A DNA stretch of 64,000 bases from positions 17,485,255-17,549,254 of the forward strand of contig NC_091138.1 of NCBI RefSeq assembly GCF_041381155.1, written 5' to 3'. Source of the stretch: Argopecten irradians. Its lineage: Eukaryota > Mollusca > Bivalvia > Pectinida > Pectinidae. Made by a program: the position numbers and the translations under genes. The notes under the pieces are model-generated. The model searched no databases. It was not told the origin of the DNA and saw only the letters and a list, made by a program, of their open reading frames with translations. Positions 25,401 to 39,139 of this stretch are shown here, piece after piece (the first letter of the stretch is position 1; each line of letters opens with the position of its first letter).

Positions 25401-28353
25401 CAGTTCCCAATTTCTCAAAACTACATGTAGGTCCAAAATACTTTTAAACAGATTTTCAGGCAGAAAAATTTTGCCATAAGTTTAATACATATAAGGAGGT
25501 GACTTTAGTTTTGACTTATTAAACTAAAGTACATGTACACAGCTTTTGTTTTGAGAAACAGGGGTCAGGTATACCAAACTTACCTTATAATCTGCCATAC
25601 AAGTTTCAAAAGCATGAATTTGTGTATCACATAAGCCTTTGTAATTGAAGTCGTGCATCTTATAACAGTCTAACATTACTTTCAAGGAATCTGTGCAAGG
25701 TCGATCTGAAAGAGAAATTTGTAAATGTAATCTATTTTGATATCATAGTTATATAAAATAATAGGAAAATGTATTTATATGACATTAGTAGTAACTTCAA
25801 ATCAACCTGTTTGGTCAACCTGCAAAGATGCTGGAATGAAAGATCTCTTATGAGAAATTATTAAATACTCGTTGTGAGCGTACCAGGCCATCTAAAAAGG
25901 AGTGTATATAACCAGGGCACCCTTGACTTTTAGCAGATCCAGAAGTAAAATCTCTATTTCTTAGAAATCTGAAGAGTCAAAACATATGACAAATATATTA
26001 CATGTGCTTCAAATTCAAGAGTCAAACCTGATTTTTGAGAGTCAAAAACATACTCTCAAGGGCAGTGTTCTCCCTTAAGGAATTTTTCCTGCTGGTTCTA
26101 AGGACGACTGACCCTAAAAGTTACTGTTCCTGACAGAAAGTAGCTGGTCCTTACAAAGTTACAATTCATCCTTATCTTTTATATATTTAATTACTAACAA
26201 AGAAACAGTTTTACTAACAAAATACATCCGCATATCCGGATTAGTATCATGCACTCTCAAAAAAGTTAATTGAAAACCAGAATATCACGAAAATTTGTTT
26301 TGTACGTAAAGTTTGATCTTCATCATTTCTACAATTTTACTGATATTTTTTATTTTGTAATCCTTTATCTGGACCAAAAATCGCCAGTCAAAGGATCAGC
26401 TACATGGGAAAAAAGTCTGCTTGACTAGAAAGTTGCTGGTCACGGGCAGACAGACAGGTGTTAATTTCGAACGTTGCTGAAAGGTCTACTGGATGTTCTG
26501 TATAACCCTGGTAAATATTAGTCATGGCTAAATACTATATAAATTAAATAGATCAATCAGTTAAGCATTAAACTATAGCTAGTAAAGCCATTTATGTATT
26601 GAAGTTAATAGCAAATTCGTCTGTTGACTTTTTGAAACACTCACCAATAGAGCAAGGGTACACTGATGTCACATTTATTTCCATGTGGATTACTGGGTCT
26701 GGTGCATGGCCTTTAATTACTTAATATTTTACATAACCTAAACCTACATGCATTCAATGATTGACATACAATTTTATAATGACTACTTAACTAGTATAGA
26801 ATACTCGGCCCCCTAACAGTGAAGAATGCTCCGACACCAGTTTTTATCTAAGCAGGAATGTGTTTGGCAATTCCTGCGTTAATAATTAGCGAACATGGCT
26901 ACCCAAGGCACATTTATATGTTCAAAGTTTGATAACTTACAAATTCGGTAATTAAATTCTGATTAATTTTGTACTCTACAAAATATATTTCATTACTTCT
27001 GACTGAAGCATACAAATATACATGTATACATGTAGGAATGTTTAAAGGGAGGTAACTCATAAAGGATAAGCTTATTCTTCTATACAGCTGTACTGCGAGT
27101 ACTAGTATACTGTAGGCGATATAGCAATGATTCTCAGTATAGATTGTATTAAAACACACAAACAGGGTTCTTTATCAAATTATATCTTTATCAGAATGAT
27201 TTGGGAAGATTGAAGTGAGATTCACCAGCTACAGCACAAGAGCTTGACGTTCTGTTAATAATATATTGTATAAATATTTAAAGATGCTCCACCGCTGACA
27301 AATGGTAATGTTTCTCTATCAAAAACAGGAGCAGACACTTCAGTATTTTTCTTCAGTTACAAAAGTTACTTACTTTACACCAAAACCACCAATGAAAAGT
27401 TTGAGCTTCTGATTTTACTTCAAGATAAAAATGTTAAAAATAATAAACTGCATCCAAAAATATTTCCGAACCTAAAGCAAAATAAAGTATTTAAAATTGT
27501 TTTTGTGTTAATTAGACATATATATACACAATTAAACATCAGTTATTGTTCAATTGATGGGTATCTATTTATGCTCTGTCAGCGGTGAAGCATCTTTAAG
27601 CATTATTCTCAATATCTTTTGGGGTTTGTGAATTCATAGACAAATGCTTATAATTTAATTTAGATACCTCAATCAGGTATTAATTAGGCATATATTTATC
27701 TTATCCAATAGTTCAGTTTGGCCGATGACGGTGCCACTTCTAAAATATCTTGCGAAAACATTCTGCATTATTTCGGTCTATTGAAAAGTGACCCTTAGAT
27801 CTAACCAATAGAAATGTATGTAAGAAATGAAATTAAATCATATAAAAATACCCATATATATTACATAAAAACAATGTTTAGAAATATTATTTTCAAATAG
27901 TATACAAGGGTATTTTTATATATTTATACTTTATATTATTGACAGAACGTCAAGTTCCTAATCTGTCGAAATGTCAAGTGACTGTCAGACACCCATTGAA
28001 ATTTTTAATTGCGTTACAGTATAGTAACGTTAAAAGGCGTTTAAATCATTTCTTCGAGCCCTACTGTTCGATAAGAGAGAACCGTTAACAGATGATATTG
28101 CCAGCTGAGAGTCAACATTTCATTTGACTGTTTGACATTGATAAATACCAGAATACTGGAATGACACTGACAGGGCAAAGTTAGGAGAAACAGTTTCTTA
28201 TAAATTCTTACCTGATGCTAATTTGTCCGCCGTTATTTTAAGTCTGTTGTCAACAATAAACGGTGCATTCCAGACCTTGTACCGACGAGGATCGGGCTTA
28301 TAGCCAAATGCACTTCTGTGCTTCCCTAAAACAAATTCTGTGAAGCGAGGCAT
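7313..28353 (-). CDS. CHCHD1: CHCHD1/MRPS37-like mitoribosomal small-subunit protein (three exons)
   Basis: Seen: three coding exons on the minus strand, 28353-28212, 25705-25584 and 7456-7313, join in frame (142+122+144 bases) to 135 residues. Exon 1 starts MPRFTEFVLGKHRS and ends at a GTAAGA donor. Exon 2 follows a CTCTTTCAG acceptor and carries CTDSLKVMLDC and CDTQIHAFETC, two CX9C motifs separated by 11 residues, then a GTAAGT donor. Exon 3 follows a TTTATTGTAG acceptor and reads KKMAQSDD through PNTRKINKLLKTVPQP. Known: human CHCHD1 (118 residues) has the same twin CX9C spacing and a C-terminal PNKLNKLLQRFPNKP stretch that exon 3 resembles. The protein is imported into mitochondria, oxidised at its cysteines and built into the small mitoribosomal subunit. 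Inferred: exon 3 belongs here although intron 2 is about 18.1 kb, because phase and C-terminal similarity agree. The stop at 7315-7313 gives a tail about ten residues longer than expected; a GTAAGT inside exon 3 could allow a different end. Confidence 0.82.
7766..10818. repeat. 36-bp minisatellite array, about 84 copies
   Basis: The unit reads ATCTTACTGACTATCGTGCA followed by TTCCTATATACAGGGG, 36 bases. Variants recur in blocks (TTTCAGACTATCG, TTCCTGAATAACG, TATATATACTGGGG), which shows duplication of multi-unit segments; for example, the stretches starting near 10040 and 10400 match at a 360-base offset. Since 36 is divisible by three, open frames of up to 154 codons arise (repeated ILLTIVHSYIQG) and are not genes. 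The array lies in intron 2 of the CHCHD1-like gene. Confidence 0.96.
10819..13870. other. Intron sequence without recognised features
   Basis: AT-rich sequence in intron 2 of the CHCHD1-like gene. Small frames at 11096-11335 (minus), 11861-12073 and 13136-13384 show no family motifs or flanking splice pairs. Confidence 0.4.
13880..16150. repeat. Degenerate 31-bp minisatellite array
   Basis: The core unit is GGGTACTTTCTGTGGGTACT followed by AGAGTTTGTGT, 31 bases, clearest from 14130 to 15900 and fading at both edges. Roughly 70 units fit in the span. Copies differ a lot, so the array is older than the 36-bp array to its left. One T-rich and G-rich run interrupts it near 15138-15178. The plus strand is rich in G and T. 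Confidence 0.92.
16160..18100. other. Intron sequence without recognised features
   Basis: AT-rich intron sequence. The stretch 16640-17160 is somewhat more GC-balanced and may be an old dispersed repeat, but no ends or motifs could be defined. Confidence 0.35.
18110..18243 (+). mobile_element. tRNA-derived SINE head fragment
   Basis: An A-box-like AGAGTGGCTAAGATGTC near 18121 and a B-box-like GGTCACAAGTTTGAATCC near 18172 surround ACCACAAGC.CTCCACCTCTGG, which also occurs in reverse at 20696-20740. The 3' body seen in the other copy is not present, so this is a truncated, older insertion. Confidence 0.7.
18250..20550. other. Intron sequence with minor repeat traces
   Basis: No exon was found. 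The stretch 20055-20140 holds TTATTGCATGGCTTTCG, the terminal sequence of the MITE at 21277, so it is probably a decayed relative. Confidence 0.35.
20552..20776 (-). mobile_element. tRNA-derived SINE, near full length
   Basis: Read on the minus strand it begins GGGGGCCACGGTGGTCGAGT, with A-box GTGGTCGAGTGG and B-box GAGTTCGAATCCC, then a body containing CCGGCTTTCCTCC and CTGGCTGTTAATAGGACGTG, and an A-rich tail (plus-strand T run at 20552-20562). The 3' phrase is shared with the different element ending at 42540, as is known for bivalve SINE families that share a 3' domain. Confidence 0.85.
21100..22300. repeat. Duplicated repeat block
   Basis: The phrase AATCCTGATTGGC occurs at about 21225 and 22254 with matching flanks (CCCTTTTCATAG and CCCTTTCATGG), about 1 kb apart. 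Inside, 21330-21610 and 21730-22000 are divergent copies of one another (for example GTCGGAAACTTTA and GTCAGAAACTTTA). Confidence 0.6.
21277..21636. mobile_element. MITE with ~27-bp terminal inverted repeats
   Basis: The left end GTAAAGGTTATTGCATGGCT plus TTCGTGTAA is the near-exact reverse complement of the right end TTTACGAAAGCCATGC through CCTTTAC. About 360 bases, no coding capacity. Its superfamily is not clear from the ends. Confidence 0.75.
22300..22960. other. Intron sequence without recognised features
   Basis: The stretch 22300-22390 repeats GGCGAC/GGCGCC phrases (ATTGGCGACC, ATTGGCGACT). An open frame at 22430-22663 has no family signature. Confidence 0.35.
22963..23176. repeat. 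Short 36-bp tandem array, six copies
   Basis: The unit TTTTCCTTAGTGAGAGGTTG plus GAAGTATTGGCCACAC repeats six times with only a few changes. It joins directly to the 29-bp array on the right. The open frames over it on both strands are repeat artefacts. Confidence 0.93.
23177..24740. repeat. 29-bp C-rich minisatellite, about 54 copies
   Basis: The unit is AGTGATAACTCTGTCCCCCT plus CCCCTAGGG, with 28 to 30-base variants. The plus strand carries CCCC(C)TCCCC tracts, so the strand transcribed into the CHCHD1-like pre-mRNA carries GGGGAGGGGG tracts. Variants such as CTTTGGGAG and TTCCCC recur in blocks, which indicates duplication of several units at once. Confidence 0.95.
24745..25583. other. 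Left part of intron next to exon 2 of the CHCHD1-like gene
   Basis: AT-rich sequence up to the donor at 25583. The frame at 24818-25066 (minus) has no recognisable domain. Confidence 0.35.
25706..27240. other. Intron 1 of the CHCHD1-like gene, left part
   Basis: No exon or clear repeat is visible. The rest of the intron holds the transposon remnants at 27243-27954. Confidence 0.4.
27243..27954. mobile_element. Non-autonomous DNA element with ~38-bp inverted ends, interrupted by a MITE
   Basis: CTTGACGTTCTGTTAATAAT at 27243 matches the reverse complement of the right end at 27917-27954 for about 38 bases with few mismatches, including GTATAAATAT. The GATGCTCCACCGCTGAC MITE lies inside just after the left end. 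A smaller inverted pair (ATAAAAATACCC near 27842 and GGGTATTTTTAT near 27908) lies near the right end. No coding capacity. Confidence 0.62.
27278..27599. mobile_element. MITE of the GATGCTCCACCGCTGAC family, copy 1
   Basis: It begins TTAAAGATGCTCCACCGCTG and ends CAGCGGTGAAGCATCTTTAA, an inverted repeat of about 22 bases. The interior holds GGAGCAG, GTTTGAGCTTCT and TTAATTAGACATATATATAC, shared with the copy at 60924. About 322 bases. Confidence 0.85.
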
Positions 28354-28361
28354 CGTTTCAT
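28326..28361 (-). other. Short upstream frame overlapping the CHCHD1-like start
   Basis: An ATG at 28361, eight bases before the chosen start and in another frame, opens 11 codons and ends TAG within exon 1. The downstream ATG is chosen because its frame gives the conserved protein. If both lie in the mRNA, leaky scanning would be needed. Confidence 0.4.
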
Positions 28362-30290
28362 AAAAGCCGACTGGGAGCTAAAAGGGATAGAGTAACCTCC
28401 CTTACCGACGTAATCATACTAAACATAAACCAAATACGTGAACGGAAAGTCAATCCGGAAAATTTCACAATTTTAGTTTAAAAATATGTTATTGAAATAC
28501 TAAACAATGAAGACAAACAAATACATACAGTTAGGATGAGGAAAACGAGCTAAAAGCTTGTATATCAATACCTTTCATATTTTTCTATTATATGTAGGTA
28601 CTATTTTTCTCCTCTTTTCATACGAATCATGCACGGCATGGGAAGACCGAAACTCTACTTGCTTATTTTATTTTCTATTTCATGTAGAAGACATAACTTA
28701 TAAATCAAAGGACGTACATTAAACTATAGAAGTATATGATATAATAATTGTCTAGCATAAACTCAAAGATTCGGCTATTCCTCTGTGTCAAGGCCTGTGG
28801 TGCCACGTATGCGATTCATATGATTTCGCGCCATGTGTTGACGTGATGTGACGTCATAATTCCTTGTGCTCATCTTCGCTTGATGGATATTTTGACCATA
28901 CCTTTAATTTTCAAAGTGTTATTTTTTTTATTTAAAATATAATAAAAGATGTTTAATTACTCCTGTTTTGCATTTGCATTCGTTAAATATATATAAATTT
29001 ACTGGGGAGAGCAGTACCTGAGCAGCGCACAACCGAAACAGGTTAAACCAGAAACCGGAAGTAAATTGCTATCCATGCATGCCATTGATCTCAATATGTA
29101 CTTTTGCTTACGCACATGTTACCGGAATAGAGCTTCGATTTTTAGCTCTTCGCTTTTAATAATTAAAGAATATATCAAATAATTTGAATTCTGTATGATT
29201 TTAGGAATTTTGATAAATGCATTTTATGCCATAACCTACAGTAACCGCAACATGTACTGACAGTAAAGTAATCCGAATGTTCTGATGTTGAATAGATCTT
29301 TTAGAAAATCCAATCATGTCAGATTTCAATTTTTGTAGTTATAACAACCGACGCATTGAATTAAGTTATTTTTCCACTCGCATGCATAACCCTTGATACT
29401 CTGGCCCTGATACCAGACTCTGACTTATGACATAGACATCTATCTGTCATAATGTCTAAATCTGATGTCAGGGCAAGAGTATCATGGGTTACCCTGTTAT
29501 ATAATTTATGACTGACCCACCAGGGTATCAGACCTTATTGCAAGCAACGTATTACTTTATCCCTTTCAAATCCTTTTTTCTCATGTATATTATACTGTTG
29601 CATCCGGAGATGAACTTTATTCTTGCATAATTTGCATTTTACAACATTAGGTCACAGTGATATATTTTTGACAGTAAGTTAAATTTTCCATTTGTTTTAT
29701 TTTCGACAAATCAGTGTAAAATAACTTTTTTTTATTATTAAAAAATGCGAGTTTTTGGGCTTCTGCAAGTCTATAACGAGAGACGTAAGAAAAAAAGTGC
29801 GTCATTAGAATACAACTAATTAAAAATATTTGCACAAATATTACAATTAGTCAAACATTTATTTAAAAACAACTTCATGATCAATGCAATCCATATGAAA
29901 CATAAAACATTTGCATAGATTTAGAAGTGATTGCATAAATGGTACGCCGAAAATGCGGAAGGATATTGTCTAGACTGTGTGACACGGTTTTCTCCCGCTT
30001 CGATTCAAAATGGAGAGTCATCGTCATGTGATGGGAACGGAAAGGTTCTAGTGGATTATGTAGCCTTTAGCCTTGATACAAATTAAACAATTGATTAAAG
30101 GTAAATCCACATTCCGTGACTTTTTTTCTAAACGTCGCTTAGGCTTCATTCTTTGTTTGTAACGAAGATGTTCTAACGTAAGCTTAGTTTCGACACATGT
30201 CACACAGGGACATGGCACATTTCATTCTTCTTCGGTAGGCAATGTTGCCCAACTCGAACAGTACACAAGAGTCAGTAAAACGATAGTTCA
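28354..30290. promoter_or_regulatory. Divergent intergenic region upstream of the CHCHD1-like gene
   Basis: It contains a perfect CRE palindrome TGACGTCA at 28849-28856, about 500 bases upstream of the CHCHD1-like start, followed by an AT-rich stretch. The promoter role is inferred from position only. No other gene is visible. Confidence 0.3.
29387..29491. repeat. 105-bp foldback element
   Basis: TAACCCTTGATACTCTGGCC at the left end matches the reverse complement of GGCAAGAGTATCATGGGTTA at the right end with one mismatch, and the middle is also partly palindromic. It looks like a very short MITE. Confidence 0.7.
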
Positions 30291-30300
30291 TAAAAATGCT

Positions 30301-30866
30301 TTTAAATGGACAATTCAGTCCAAGAGAACATTAAAATTTGTATATATATCGGAAAACGCCCAGTTCTAATGGAAATAATATCAGTCGGTTTTACTGTGAT
30401 ATACCAGAAAAGCCCATGGTGGTGAAACGCGTGTGAAATGTTCAAACTCGCTCGCTGTCCGCCATTGTGAACGAACATCTTGTATGCCGAACCCTGTCCC
30501 ATGCTCGTAGAGTAATGCTACTTTTGTCTAGAACTGCTCAAATCGCTCTGACAGTAGTGCGTTTACCTTATTATGTGATTTGTCTTGCCTAAAAAATCAT
30601 TTTATCACCTCCTCAGTGGTTATGTAGTTCATGTATTTAATGTGCGTGACTTTGACTCGGGTATGGGTACAACGTACATATTGTACCTGCTTAATAGTGT
30701 TGGTCAACGATTTGTAATTACAACGGTATCAATTAAAATTCTAAACAATGACGTGGAATTTGTCAATATTTTATGTTATATGTTTCATAAGAAATGTAGA
30801 ACAATTCATTTATGCCATATTTTGCTTCTTGTAAAAGATTTAGCCTGAGTGAATTGTCCCTTTAAA
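30301..30866. mobile_element. DNA transposon remnant with GGGACAATTCACTC ends
   Basis: The left end TTTAAATGGACAATTCAGTC and right end GAGTGAATTGTCCCTTTAAA are inverted copies of about 20 bases. TTAA occurs at both outer edges, which would suit a TTAA-targeting family but is also part of the ends. The frames inside (30302-30502 minus, 30585-30848 plus) show no transposase motif. Confidence 0.65.
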
Positions 30867-31193
30867 ATTGTGGAAATCTGTCCGTAATATTTGCACTTTT
30901 TTTAAACCATCGCTGTTTAGATCTATGCCTAGGTCTATTAGGAAACCGCATGTACGTCTTCTTAGGCAGAGTGGGTCTAGATAATATATTTTCTTGCGCG
31001 AAAACCAATGTTAAGATACCCAAGGTCATACCCAAGTTCATGAGCAAATGAAACTGTTTTTTTAAGTAGTTTCATTGAGTCCAACTTCGATGAGAATTGA
31101 AATTTTTATCTTTTAGTCCATGTTTATCTTTCATGTCTCGTAGTATACGTAGTAGGCTAGATAATGAACGAGATGGGATAAATATTTCTAGCG

Positions 31194-31712
31194 TTAAAGG
31201 CCCAATATCCGTATCTTTCTTATTTTTTTCATGATTAAGAAGAATGTTGAAAAAAAATCCTGTTGTAAATTATGCAGAGACAGGACTAAATCGAAGTCAA
31301 GATGAGCGATTATGATTCGGAATATTTTGATAAAAATCAAATAAATATTAAACTTCGCTAGGTGGGTCCCACTTAGTCAAACAGGCCGACGTTAGCCGAC
31401 ATTGTAACGTCGTTGCCGAGAACGTCATGTGACTACCGTAACTACGTAACATCTGTCCGAACTCTTCCGAAAACGGGTCATGAACTTTCCGACTTCCGTT
31501 CGGCAATAATCGTAACTTCTATGGTGACCAGTTTAAAATGAAAGCATGTTTACAAGTATCGACTTTCAACAACTGCTGTACCAAAGTTATCAAAAGGCAT
31601 TATAGATATTCTTTAATATATCCTAATTTCGACTACATCTACCAGTACTAACAATATTGGAGTCAAATTTAACTTGAATTTTTGTTGATAGTTACGTATA
31701 GTGTGGCTTTAA
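31194..31712. mobile_element. Probable MITE with TTAAAGGCCCAATATCCGTA ends
   Basis: The left end TTAAAGGCCCAATATCCGTA and the right end AGTTACGTATAGTGTGGCTTTAA are imperfect inverted copies (about 18 of 23). The centre has a GC-richer portion (CCGACGTTAGCCGACATTG). The element is old. Confidence 0.5.
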
Positions 31713-32216
31713 TTTTATCATCCCATTCCCATTTTGATCACCGCCTAGTAGCTAAATCCGGTGTACCAAGCTAGGCCTCTATGCAGCTAACACAAAATTG
31801 TGCATTTTTAAATGCTAGAGATTATCATTGAAATTTAATTCTGATACGGGTCGTATTTAAAAATAAAAGTATTTGACTATCGATGGACGCCTTTCGTGGC
31901 CAAAGTTCTAGTCGTTGGATATGCGCTCTAAAGCACAAAAATATTGTGTGATTTGTGTTGGCACCCCGAAAGTTCTGACAACCTAATTACTCACAATAAT
32001 AATCGCCTAACTACGCCATTATATATAAATCCTATTTTGAATTCAAAGTAAAAAAAAAATGTAATGTTATCTTGTTTTGTAGTTTGACATATTCGTATGA
32101 TTTGTCTATACCGTTAATGTAGTCTTTCTAACTTGTTGAAGTTTAACAAGCATGGAAACATCGACCTCAATACGCGCAATAATCTTCCACAGACAATAGA
32201 GCGAACAAAATCCAAG

Positions 32217-36181
<3,965 letters not shown>

Positions 36182-39030
36182 TGTCCATTGATTCAACACT
36201 GCTATCCTTGCATCAAGGGTTGGATTCCAAGTGCTGGAACACTGAGGGAATTCAATCTGTTCAGGCTATCTGCCACACTGCACTTTTCCATTAGTTGGTA
36301 TTTGGTTCATTGATATCCTTGTGCTTGTTCAGACACTAGTGAACCCATATCTTAAAGGAATTGTGATGTTTTCAGTGCAAACAAACATACTACTATTGAA
36401 ACAGTGTTGCTCCCTTTGGCTTTGAATGTGATAGAGGGCTCATTCCAGGGCCGCTAGTCTGGGGACGCCCTGCACAGATCTGTTACCATTTGCCATAGTG
36501 GTATATGTGTGAATGCTTTTTATAAGTGCTGAAATGACATGTGGCACAGAAATGTCTCATTTTAACCCAATGATCTGATTTATTACACCATGTATTTTAT
36601 ATGTTGTAGAATTTTGAAATTTTATTTTAGTCAGAATACATATTTTACTTGTTGAGCTTTGTGACAATGATTTGTATGTAATGTTCCAAGTTCAACTGTA
36701 GTTTGGGGCAAAAGGTAACACAATTTATTTTACACAAAATTTGTCAAGTTTTCTTTGCTTCTATTGAAATATCCAATTTGATCTATTCACTGAAATGTTT
36801 TCAAATTCCCTTTGCTTCTATACATGATGCATATTGAAATGTCTTTGAATTTACTTTGCTTCTCTGCTCATTGAAATATCCAAAGTTAAACTGATAGATA
36901 TTGTAGGACAGTTAATTCTACACCGTCCAATAACTTACCAATGATCTTATGAAAACTACCTTTAATGTGTATCATTGTGTACTCATGAGTGTATCCTGTT
37001 AGGCCTGTCACAGTTTGAGTATATATACCCATGACAGCCACACTGGTATATTACATTATAACTGAATCATTCTCTTTGGTAAGCAATACAAAGGTAAGTT
37101 GGATAACTCCTTAAATACCCAATGCATTAATATATTGTTGATTTTAAAGTATTGCTATTAAATATTTTGTAATATAATATTATCATTCAAAGTTTTTAAT
37201 ATTAGACAGTTAACTTGTAATACCAAATATTATTTTCATTCAAAGCTTTCTAAAACGTTATACCAACTTTACATGAAAGGAGTTAAAAGCTTCACTATAC
37301 AATACCTGCTTTCAAGCATTCAAATCTTGTTTACATATAGAATTAATACCGTATACACTTTGACTTATTTTACAAAATACAAAATCTCATTTTATTTTTT
37401 TTATTGCAAATACAAAATGTTTATTCCTTGTTGATGGTTATGTCTCTCAAATATTGGAGTTTTGTATTTTGATTTTTAAAGTGTACATGGTTTTTTTATA
37501 TTTGTGAAGGTTAATTTCATGTACTAAAAAGACAATAATTTATGGTGATTAAGATGTTTAAAAAAACCCAGAAAGGTATTGTGAAGACGATTTCTAAATA
37601 TAGTATATTGTCAAATCAGTTAGAATTATCAGACAAGTTTTATTTGCTCCAATGTGTTTTAAACCTTGCAATAGGTATATATCAAATAGCAATGTACCGG
37701 GTACATAAATGCCATATCTGATGAATATTGAAGAAATTGTCTTCATTTCAGAATTGATGTGTACAGTATCTTTGTTTACATGCAAAAATGTTGATTAATT
37801 GAACCGCTTCAAAAAAGAACTACTGTACTTGTATATGACACTTTTACTTTTGAGTAAAACCTGTTTTATTATGGAGGTTGTTATATAAATTTCTGACCTG
37901 TATTTGTATAGTTTTCTTTATTTTTGTTTGACTTTTTAAACACGGTTGATGACAATAGTGAACTTGAGCTTCACCTTTTTTTTTTTACATTTTTGTATTG
38001 GTTGTTATTTGCATGTCAATGCATGTTGATTGCAGGTTATTGTATTATCATTATGCTAGCTACCCAACATAGTGGCAGCATTCTTATGTGCTGTTTTCTT
38101 TAGAATCATATAAAAGTGTAACAATGTTTAAATGTGTTTTTGCCTGATAGTGTATTTGCCTGATAGTGTATAAGCTGTGTAGATTATAGATATATATGCC
38201 TTTGAGTCAAGGTTAGCAATACTCCAACAATTTCACGGATGCTATTGAAATTTTAGTATGAAACACGATACTTTGCAAATCCTTTCAGATTTACCTTGGT
38301 AATCAATTATTGCTATATCTGACCGTTTATTGTTCAATCACATGCTCAATCAAATACTATCAATCATCATGAAAGTGATTTATCCTTTTATTTCAGTGTA
38401 ATCTGGCCAGTTCCTTTTAATGACTTCTTGATGTTAAATGTACAGTTCTCACTAGAACGTTACCTGTTACAGGAAGGACTCGTTTATTTTCATGTCCCTG
38501 AAATGCAGGCGTTAATTAAGGTTGCATATAATTTTACCTATATATGTTTCCCACCAAGTTCTGCTTTGACATATAGAGGTACATTGGGGCATATTTATGT
38601 CTAATACATAATACTTTGTATTAGTTCTTTTTTATTATTTAATGTTTCTTCTTGCATTTATGGTTGCTGTGAAACTGTATGTATAACTAAACTTTGAACA
38701 TGAAAGCAGTCAGGCTTCCTTAAATGTACATGTATTTCTCCGAGTATTAAGCATTAAAATGTTGTCTCAGTTAACTCTCTTTCTTACCCGGTAAACATTA
38801 CAATATAAAGGTAGTACATCCTGAATAGTTTGTGAAATAGAGAATTATATTAAAGAAACCAAGGCCACCTGTGTATTCAGTGTTCGAAGTATATTTTGTT
38901 TACAAACTTTATCATAAGATCATACCTTGATTAACTCAACTGTCTTCTTCTCAATAAGTGTTTCCCAGTTTATGAGGCCTCAATTTCACTTGCCTCAATG
39001 CAAATTAAATGAAGACTCGATGTCATCCTC
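36182..39030 (+). other. 3' untranslated region and downstream flank of GRB2-like A
   Basis: AT-rich sequence with no further exon after the TAG at 36181. Several T-rich and AATAAA-like sites occur, but the polyadenylation point cannot be chosen from sequence alone. Confidence 0.4.
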
Positions 39031-39032
39031 AG

Positions 39033-39139
39033 AGACCCACGGTTGACTGCACCATATGCTACGCTACTTTTATCACTGTATCAATCCCTGTGATAATTAT
39101 ATAAGCTTAGCATAACATAGTGCAGTAAACCGTGGGTCT
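39033..39139. repeat. 107-bp foldback element
   Basis: AGACCCACGGTTGACTGCAC and GTGCAGTAAACCGTGGGTCT are inverted copies. A relative with AGACCCATG and TTATTGCACTATGCTAT occurs at about 48788-48850 in GRB2-like B. Confidence 0.72.
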
